A DNA stretch of 64,000 bases from assembly GCF_001073155.1 (NCBI RefSeq), contig NZ_JVEE01000025.1, positions 1 through 64,000 of the forward strand, read 5' to 3'. Under the pieces are notes generated by a model. It was not told the DNA's origin, ran no database searches, and saw only the letters and a list, made by a program, of their open reading frames with translations. This document shows, piece after piece, positions 9,792 to 18,500 of this stretch. Made by a program: the position numbers and the translations under genes. The DNA comes from Streptococcus parasanguinis (GTDB taxonomy: Bacteria > Bacillota > Bacilli > Lactobacillales > Streptococcaceae). Every line of letters starts with the position of its first letter. Position 1 is the first letter of the stretch.

Positions 9792-10331
9792 ATGAAGATT
9801 ATCTTTGTCCGTCATGGGGAGCCAGATTATAGTATGCTTGATAAACTTGAAAATCCCCAACTCTATAGTGGTTTTGGTCGTGATTTAGCACCATTGACAG
9901 GAAAAGGTCGCAGTCTGGCAAAAGAAGTTGCTAAAACTGTATGTTTTGGAAAGGCAGAGATTATTATTTCATCGTCTGTGACGAGGGCTTTAGAAACAGC
10001 ACATTATATAGCAGTTGAAACAGGATTGGACTTGTTTGTGGAGCCGTTTTTTCATGAGTGGCGTCCAGACTTAGATGGCACTAACTCTGATTTAACTAGT
10101 GTATTGGTAGCTCATGAATATTATCTAAAACATCAAGGAGCTTTATCTGAAGATTCTCCTTATCGCTATGAAACTGATCTAGAGATGCGTCATCGTTTTT
10201 TAAGAGCTTTGGAAAAATATAAAAATTATAAAACTATTATCATTGTAACTCACGGAATGCTTATGCGCCAGTTTGTGCCAAATGAGAAGATTGATTTTTG
10301 CCAAGTGATTGAGTGTGAGATAGAGATTTAG
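9792..10331 (+). CDS. Histidine phosphatase superfamily protein
   Basis: The 179-residue protein starts with [12 protein letters not shown], the RHG motif with the phospho-accepting histidine. The second active-site histidine is in [12 protein letters not shown]. It belongs to the phosphoglycerate-mutase-like phosphatases; the substrate cannot be read from the sequence. It starts 1 nt after the dut stop with AGGG upstream, so translation is coupled to dut. Confidence 0.85.
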   Translation: MKIIFVRHGEPDYSMLDKLENPQLYSGFGRDLAPLTGKGRSLAKEVAKTVCFGKAEIIISSSVTRALETAHYIAVETGLDLFVEPFFHEWRPDLDGTNSDLTSVLVAHEYYLKHQGALSEDSPYRYETDLEMRHRFLRALEKYKNYKTIIIVTHGMLMRQFVPNEKIDFCQVIECEIEI

Positions 10332-10344
10332 AAAGAGGTTTATC

Positions 10345-11706
10345 ATCGCAAAGAAAAAAACGACATTTATTTGTCAAAATTGTGCCTATAATTCACCCAA
10401 GTATCTAGGACGGTGTCCCAACTGTGGTTCTTGGTCTTCTTTTGTCGAGGAGGTCGAGGTCGCAGAGGTCAAGAATGCACGGGTATCCTTGACGGGTGAA
10501 AAGACCAAACCCATGAAATTGGCGGACGTGACCTCTATCAATGTTCACCGGACCAAGACGGAGATGGAGGAATTCAACCGTGTACTCGGTGGAGGAGTGG
10601 TCCCAGGGAGTCTCGTTCTCATCGGGGGAGATCCAGGGATTGGGAAATCGACCCTGCTTCTCCAAGTGTCGACCCAGTTGTCTCAAGTAGGAACGGTTCT
10701 CTATGTCAGTGGAGAGGAGTCGGCCCAGCAGATCAAACTCCGTGCAGAGCGATTGGGAGATATCGATAGCGAGTTTTACCTCTATGCCGAGACCAATATG
10801 CAGAGTGTCCGGGCAGAAGTAGAGCGCATCCAGCCTGATTTTCTGATCATTGACTCTATTCAGACGATCATGTCTCCTGAGATTTCAGGGGTGCAGGGGT
10901 CGGTCTCTCAGGTACGCGAGGTGACGGCTGAGCTCATGCAGCTGGCTAAGACCAATAACATTGCTATCTTTATCGTGGGGCATGTAACCAAGGAAGGAAC
11001 CTTGGCGGGTCCTCGGATGCTGGAACACATGGTGGATACGGTGCTCTACTTTGAGGGCGAACGCCACCACACCTTCCGGATCCTGAGAGCGGTCAAGAAC
11101 CGCTTTGGCTCCACCAATGAGATTGGGATCTTTGAGATGCAATCAGGTGGACTGGTTGAGGTCCTCAATCCCAGTCAGGTCTTTCTAGAAGAACGCCTGG
11201 ATGGCGCGACTGGATCGTCCATCGTTGTGACCATGGAGGGGACTCGTCCGATTCTAGCTGAAGTGCAGGCCTTGGTGACACCAACCATGTTTGGAAATGC
11301 CAAGCGGACGACAACGGGGCTTGATTTCAATCGGGCCAGTCTCATCATGGCGGTGTTGGAAAAACGCGCAGGCCTCTTGCTTCAAAATCAGGATGCCTAT
11401 CTTAAGTCTGCTGGAGGAGTTAAGTTGGATGAGCCGGCTATCGACCTAGCGGTTGCAGTTGCCATTGCCTCGAGCTACAAGGACAAACCAACCAACCCGC
11501 AGGAATGTTTCGTCGGAGAGTTGGGCTTGACAGGAGAAGTTCGCCGGGTCAACCGGATTGAACAACGGATCAATGAAGCTGCCAAGCTCGGTTTTACCAA
11601 GATTTATGTTCCGAAAAATTCTCTGACGGGGATCACGACGCCATCGGGGATCCAAGTGGTCGGTGTGAGTACACTAGCTGAAGTCTTGAAGAAAGTATTT
11701 AAATAG
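10345..11706 (+). CDS. radA: DNA repair and recombination protein RadA, apparent ATC start
   Basis: RadA is a RecA-like branch-migration ATPase needed for recombination and, in streptococci, transformation. The reading frame includes an intact N-terminal zinc finger (CQNC at 10372-10383 and CPNC downstream), Walker [11 protein letters not shown], the KNRFG motif and a Lon-like C-terminal domain. There is no ATG, GTG or TTG between the in-frame stop at 10321 and the zinc finger; the next such codon is TTG 10489, which would remove the finger. GAAAGAGG (10331-10338) sits 6 nt before ATC at 10345, giving 453 residues, the usual family length. Either ATC (or the adjacent ATC 10342) is used, or a base is missing from an original TTG-ATC-ATC. 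Confidence 0.9.
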   Translation: MAKKKTTFICQNCAYNSPKYLGRCPNCGSWSSFVEEVEVAEVKNARVSLTGEKTKPMKLADVTSINVHRTKTEMEEFNRVLGGGVVPGSLVLIGGDPGIGKSTLLLQVSTQLSQVGTVLYVSGEESAQQIKLRAERLGDIDSEFYLYAETNMQSVRAEVERIQPDFLIIDSIQTIMSPEISGVQGSVSQVREVTAELMQLAKTNNIAIFIVGHVTKEGTLAGPRMLEHMVDTVLYFEGERHHTFRILRAVKNRFGSTNEIGIFEMQSGGLVEVLNPSQVFLEERLDGATGSSIVVTMEGTRPILAEVQALVTPTMFGNAKRTTTGLDFNRASLIMAVLEKRAGLLLQNQDAYLKSAGGVKLDEPAIDLAVAVAIASSYKDKPTNPQECFVGELGLTGEVRRVNRIEQRINEAAKLGFTKIYVPKNSLTGITTPSGIQVVGVSTLAEVLKKVFK

Positions 11707-11709
11707 TAG

Positions 11710-11744
11710 AAAAGTCTTAAACGGGAAGTTTAAGGCTTTTTTTC
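11710..11744 (+). terminator. Terminator after radA
   Basis: AAGTCTTAAAC pairs with GTTTAAGGCTT (one G-T pair) and runs into seven T. Confidence 0.85.
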
Positions 11745-11840
11745 AGATGTGACAGATGACAGGAGGTATCTCCTGACAGAAAGGATCGGATATGGTAAAA
11801 TAATAGATAATTTGAATTTCAAAGGAATGAAGGAGAGACC

Positions 11841-12335
11841 ATGTCTTATTTTGATAATTTTTTAACAGCCAACCAAGCTTATGTGGTGCTACATGGAGAG
11901 CTCCGTCTTCCGATTAAGCCCAAAACACAGGTAGCCATTGTGACCTGTATGGATTCCCGTCTTCACGTGGCGCCTGCACTAGGTCTGGCTCTTGGAGATG
12001 CCCATATTTTGCGGAATGCTGGAGGGCGCGTGACCGATGATATGATCCGCTCCTTGGTCATTTCCCAGCAGCAAATGGGAACCCGTGAAATTGTGGTCTT
12101 GCACCATACAGACTGTGGTGCACAGACCTTTGAAAACGAAGGCTTCCGTCAGCATCTCAAGAAAGAACTGGGTGTGGATGTAGGAGATCGCGATTTCCTT
12201 CCTTTTCAAGATATTGAGGAGAGTGTCCGCGAGGATATGGAGCTTTTAAAGGCTTCTCCTTTGATTCCAGAGGACGTCGTTATTTCGGGAGCTGTGTATG
12301 ATGTGGACACCGGATTGATCTCAGAAGTGAAATAA
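11841..12335 (+). CDS. Beta-class carbonic anhydrase
   Basis: This 164-residue cytoplasmic enzyme interconverts CO2 and bicarbonate, supplying carboxylation reactions. Zinc ligands are Cys36 (CMDSRLH, with the Asp38-Arg40 dyad), His89 and Cys92 (HHTDCG). The size fits the small bacterial beta-CA subgroup. AAGGAGAG precedes the ATG. It follows radA in a separate unit. Confidence 0.93.
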   Translation: MSYFDNFLTANQAYVVLHGELRLPIKPKTQVAIVTCMDSRLHVAPALGLALGDAHILRNAGGRVTDDMIRSLVISQQQMGTREIVVLHHTDCGAQTFENEGFRQHLKKELGVDVGDRDFLPFQDIEESVREDMELLKASPLIPEDVVISGAVYDVDTGLISEVK

Positions 12336-12343
12336 TGATATAG

Positions 12344-12392
12344 AAGAGTATAGGAAGACAGAACGATCTTAGTTTTCCTGTACTTTTCTTTT
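12344..12392 (+). terminator. Terminator after carbonic anhydrase gene
   Basis: AGTATAGGAA and TTTTCCTGTACT form an imperfect stem followed by T-rich sequence. Confidence 0.65.
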
Positions 12393-12436
12393 TTTGGTGT
12401 AAAAAAAGTGAACCAAATAGGAAGAAATGTGACAAT

Positions 12437-12588
12437 TTGACACAAATTTTTAAAAAATATGTGGTATAATATGACATTTTTACAAAAACATTACATTTTA
12501 ATTTCACCAGATTGACTCTTGTTATCAAGAATGTTACAATTTCATTTGTATCATGGAATCATGAAATATGGAAAAGGAGATCCTATAA
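12437..12588 (+). promoter_or_regulatory. Promoter and leader of the giant adhesin gene
   Basis: TATAAT at 12465-12470 is preceded by TG in the extended -10 position. A TTGACA at 12437-12442 is 22 nt away, longer than usual. The leader of about 110 nt ends with AAAAGGAG before the ATG at 12589. Confidence 0.6.
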
Positions 12589-15500
12589 ATGAAGGATGTA
12601 TTTAATAAGCGCCAGCGCTTTTCATTGCGAAAATATAGCATTGGGGTTTGTTCAGTTCTTTTAGGAACAGCACTCTTTGCTGCAGGAGCTCAATTTGCAT
12701 CAGCGGATGAAGCAACAACAGCCTCTGAATCTGCGGGAACAGCAGCTTCAGAAGCAGCACAACCTGTTACACCAGAGTCAAGTCAAGCAGAAGCACCAGC
12801 TGCTTCCCCAGTCTATGGTGTGGGAGCACCAGCACCGAAAGTAGACCTTTCTAATTCTGCTGCAACTTCGGAAGCACCAGCTTCAGCGACTGAAAAATCT
12901 GAAGGAACTGAGAAACCAGTTGCTACAGAAAACAAGGAAGCAAAAGCAGAAGCTAAAAAAGAAGAAAAGGCTGAAACTAAAAAATCTGAAGAAGCTCCAA
13001 AAACGACAGCGTCATCAGAAACCAGCAAACCTGTAGAGAAGAAAAAAGAGTCAAGCTCTAAACCAGCCTCTACAACAACAGCTACTACAGAAAAACCTAC
13101 TGTAACTCGTGTTGCAGCAGATGAAAGCTCAGAAAGAGCAGCTGCAAGTGAAGAACCAGCAACACCAGTAGCCCTCAAACCTACAGCGCAGCCAGCATTA
13201 CTTCGTGGTACTGAAGCTCCTAAACCAGATTCTGCAACAGAAGATCGCAGTGTAGTACTCGATCGAGCAGCAACTGATATGACTAATGGTGGAGCTTTGG
13301 CAACAAGTAGCCGTCGTCGTGGACGTCGTGCATTGACAGACCATAATGTAGCACCGATTGATGTTATAACGGCTATAGCTGATAAAGTCGCTGCTGATCC
13401 AGACATGACAGATCCTAACGGAGCATCTGTGCACTCTCAAACAATTCCTGCTGGTTACCAAGCTAAAGAAGGTGACTTCTATACTTTTGGTATCTGGAAT
13501 CTGACAAAATTCAATGCCCGTTATAATACAAACTATTATGCGCGTGCTTATAAGACGTTTGGTACTTCCACCGATACTACGGTTGAATTGATTGATAAGA
13601 ATACGGGTAATGTAGTTGAAACACATACTGTCACTGCAACTAGTGGTATTCAAAAATTCACTACGACCACTCCAAAATCTAATAATGAGTTGACCCTACA
13701 AGTAGACTATCAAGCAGGTGCTGGTCAAGGTCCTGGTAAGACAGACCAACCATTTATTCAAATGGGATTTGAAGTTGGTCCAGCGATTCAAGCTTTGGTA
13801 GCTCCTGGTCATAATCTTACTGAAGCTGAACAAGCTCATTATATGGCTGTATATTCTGCACGTAACTCAAACGATATTTTGAATGCAGTTGAACCTGCTT
13901 ATAATGGTCGTGAAGTTACGGATACAAACTTTAAGATTCCTGTTACTGTTGAAAAGACTACTTACTATAAACTTGTTGACAAGAAAAACCCTACCTACAA
14001 GGAAACTGGTAAGTCTGTTACAACTCAGGACTATAAAGAAAATGGAAGTGAAACTGAGTTAGCCAAATATACTCTGAAAGCGAAGGAAGGTCAAAACTTC
14101 ACAGCTTCTGGAGAACGTCAATTTACAAAGACTGAAAAACTCACGGATAAAATTACTAGAGAAACAGCTTATACCCTATATCAAACAGCTGATCCAGATA
14201 CAACTTCTGGTTATGTAAGCCGTCCTTACACCGTTGGTACCAAATTCATGGATGCTGAGCGTGCTGGGATTAAACGTATCAAGGAAATCGTTGGTGAAGA
14301 TGGATCTGTAGTGGTTCGTGTTTACCTTCTAGATCCAAAGCAACAAAATAAACGTTCAGATGGTACTTTAAACACGGATGGTTATATGCTTTTAGCAGAA
14401 ACCAAACCAATCAAGCCGGGAGAAGCGAATACTAGAGAACTAGTTGTTAAGAAATCACCTCTTAATACAATAGCTTTCACTGGTACTGACGGCGTTAATC
14501 ATCCAAATGGTAAGACAGTTCCGTTCGATTTCCAATGGGCTGCTAACTACACTCCGTATAAGACAGTCTTTGTTCCTTTCTTGGGAGACAATATCGGTCA
14601 CCTTTCACCAAATTCACAATTGGAACGTGGAGTAGGAGGTATTGGTACCAACGTTGACTTGCTCAACTCCTTGACACCATACAAACAACCAATCTACTAC
14701 TACGACAAGACAGAAACCATCAAGGTTAAGCCTGAATTTACTAAAGTTCTTAGTGATTTAAATGCAGAAAACAAACGTTCGCTTAATGATGGCGATTTCA
14801 GCTTTAAGATTACTTCAACGGGTGATACTGCCTCACACACAGAGACGGTAACTAACCAAGGCGGAAAAGTTACATTTGGAGAGCTTTCATTCACTAAAGC
14901 TGGGACATATACATACAAAGTTACAGAGGTTGCGGGTTCAGATGCTGATGTTGACTATGATGACATGGAAGTTACCATGACAGTCACAGTTAAGGAAGAA
15001 AATGGCAGTTTGAATGCAAGCGTTTCTTATAGTTCAGTTAAAGGCGAGGATGAAAATGGTCAGCCTAAAAATCCTTCTTTACCTCCTTCAGAAGATAAAG
15101 AGTTCAACAACTTCGTAGTAGCTCCAGTTAAGACTAAGTTTGACTTCAGTAAGGCTCTTGCAGGTCGTAAGTTACAAGATGATGAGTTTACTTTCGTTCT
15201 TAAAGATGAATCTGGAAATGTTATTCAAACGAAAAAGAACAAAGCAAATGGTGTGATCGCTTTTGACGACTTGACATTTACAAAAGCTCAAGTTGGTACT
15301 CACAATTACACAGTTGAAGAAGTGATTCCAGCAGATAAAGAAGCTGGTATGACTTACGATACAATGAAGGCTGAAGTGACCATTACTGTTACGAAGGAAG
15401 GTCATGTACTTAAAGCATTTAATATGCTTCCAGAGGACACAGAGTTCAACAATACCTTCACTCCAGGTGCGGTGAAAGTAAATCTTGACTTTGATAAATC

Positions 15501-18500
15501 ACTTTCAAACGGTAACTTGAATGCTGGTGATTTCAGCTTTACCTTGACTGGTGATAACAATGTTAATGAAACTGTTACCAATAAAGCTAACGGTAAGATT
15601 AACTTTAGCGAATTGTCATTTGATAAAGAAGGTGTCTACAACTACACTGTTAAAGAAGTGAAAGGCAACAATGCCGATGTAGACTACGATGAAATGACAA
15701 TCGGCGTGAAAGTAACTGTTACGAAAGATGCTGCAACAGGTCTTTTGAGTGCCAAGACTGAAATGACTTCAACAGGCGGTGAAGCAACTGGTGCGGATGA
15801 CAAGACATTCAACAACCACGTTGTGGCTCCTGTGACTGCTCAATTCGACTTCAGCAAGGCTCTTGCAGGTCGTGACTTGAAAGACGGCGAATTTAGCTTT
15901 GTATTGAAAGACAAAGATGGTAAAGTCCTTCAAACAAAACAAAACGATGCTAGCGGACGTGTTCGTTTCGATGCCTTGACATTTACAAACGCTCAAGTGG
16001 GTGATCACAAGTACACTGTAGAAGAAGTTCAAGGTTCTGAAGCAGGTATGACGTATGACCCAATGAAAGCGAACGTAACAGTAACTGTTACGAAGTCAGG
16101 CCATGCGCTTACTGCTGTTGCAACTCTTCCAACAGATACAGAGTTCAACAATACCTTCACACCTGCTGCTACGCAAGCTCAATTCAAGTTCACTAAACGT
16201 CTTGAAGGTAAAGCACTTGAAGCAGATGCCTTCACATTCGAATTGCTTGAAAATGGCAATGTGATCCAAACTAAGAAAAATAAAGCTGATGGATCTATTA
16301 CATTTGATGCGATTGAATACAACGCTGTAGGTGAACACACTTACACTGTGCGCGAAAAAGCTGGAACAGATACAAACATCGACTACGATCCAATGAACGC
16401 AGTCGTAACCGTTAATGTAACCAAAAATGCAGCTACAGGTCTCTTGAGCGCAGCTGTTACAATGCCAGAAGACACTGAGTTTAACAACTATGTGGTTTCT
16501 CCAGTTGTAACAAAATTTGACTTCACTAAGAAGTTGGCTGGCCGTGAATTGAAAGCCGGTGAATTCAGCTTCGTATTGAAAGATGCTACTGGTAACGAAG
16601 TTGAAACAGTGAAAAATGATGTTGCTGGTAACGTAACCTTCTCAGAATTGTCATTCGACAATACGAAAGTTGGTACTCATACGTATACAGTAGAAGAAGT
16701 GATTCCTGCAGATAAAGAATTTGGAATGACTTACGACCAAATGAAAGCAACTGTTACAGTTGAAGTTGCCAAGAACGGTCACTCATTGACAACTGTTACA
16801 AACGTTACATCAACTGGTGGTAAAGATGCCAACGGTAACGCTACTGATGGTACTGCAGATAAAGAATTCAACAACAAAGTCACTCCTCCAGAAACTCCAG
16901 AATTCCAACCAGAAAAATTTGTCGTTTCTAAAGAGAAATACGACATCACTGGTAACAAGTTGATGAATGACGACGATGAGTTGACAAATGAATACACTGA
17001 AACAAATGCAGATCCATATGTAGACAAGACAAACAACAACGAACCAGAAAACTTGAATACTAAGACAGTTAAACGTGGTTCTAAATTGGTTTACCAAGTA
17101 TGGCTTGATACAACTAAATTCACTGAAGCGAATAACATCCAATACGTTGGTGTATCTGATACATACGATGCTGATAAATTGGATGTCAATGCAGCGGACA
17201 TCAAAGCATATGATGCAGTAACTGGTGCAGAAGTAACCAATAAATTCGACATCAAAGTTGAAAATGGTACGATCACTGCAACTTCTAAAGGTGAATTTAT
17301 CAAAGATAAAGTCAATGCTCCTGTTATCGACACAACTAAGTTCGAATTTGGACGTTACTATAAATTTGATATTCCAGCAACTGTGAAAGAATCTGTTAAA
17401 GCTGGTGCTGATATTGAAAATACAGCCAACCAAACAGTTCACGTTTACAACCCAGTAAGCAAGACAGTTGAAAAACCTGAAAAACCAACACAAAAACGTG
17501 TCAACAGCGTTCCAGTTCCAGTGGAAATGAACTTCACGAAACGTTTGGAAGGTCGTGAACTTCAAGCCAACGAATTCGAATTCGTATTGAAGAAAGACGG
17601 CGTTGAAGTTGAGCGCGTGAAGAATGACGCTGCTGGTAAGATCGTCTTCAAGACTCTCGAATTCGGTCGTGATGATCTTGGTAAGACTTACAACTACACA
17701 GTAGAAGAAACTCCTGGTACAGATGCAACTGTCAAATACGACACAATGGTTGCTACTGTTAAAGTGGTTGTTTCACATGATGGTACAGCTAAAGCAATTG
17801 TTGCCAACGTAACAGACGCTGCTGATAAAGAGTTCAATAATACAGTAACTCCACCAGAAGAACCTAAGTTCCAACCAGAGAAATACGTTGTTTCTAAAGC
17901 GAAATTCGATATTACAGGTACTAAGCTCGTTGATGACGATTCTGAATTGACAGATAAATATGGTGAAACAAATACAAATCCATATGTCGATACAACTGCC
18001 AACAACGAAGATGAAAACTTGAATACGAAACCAGTTGAACGTGGTCAAAAACTTTACTACCAAGTATGGTTGGATACAACTAAATTTGATGCAGCTAACA
18101 AAGACAATATCCAAACAGTAGGAATCACAGATAACTACGACAAGGATAAATTGACTGTTAATGCTTCAGATATCAAGGTTTACGATTCAGTTACTGGTGC
18201 AGACGTTACGACGAAATTCGATATCTCTGATAACAATGGTGTTCTGACAGCGAACCTCAAAGATGGCTTCACGAAGTCACTCGGAGACGCTGAAAATACT
18301 CAAATCATTGATACAACTAAGTTCGAATTTGGACGTTACTACAAGTTCGATATTCCAGCAACAGTGAAAGACGATGTTGTAGCTGGTGCAGATATCGAAA
18401 ACAAGGCAGCACAAGTTGTTAACTACTACAACCCAGTAAGCAAGACGGTTGAAAAACCAAACAAACCAACTGAAAAACGTGTTAACAGTGTTCCGATCTC

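Noticed and set aside
12813-13406. Minus-strand frame of about 200 codons at the start of the giant adhesin gene
   Set aside because: It arises from the Ala/Glu/Ser-rich coding bias of the plus strand; no promoter or ribosome binding site.
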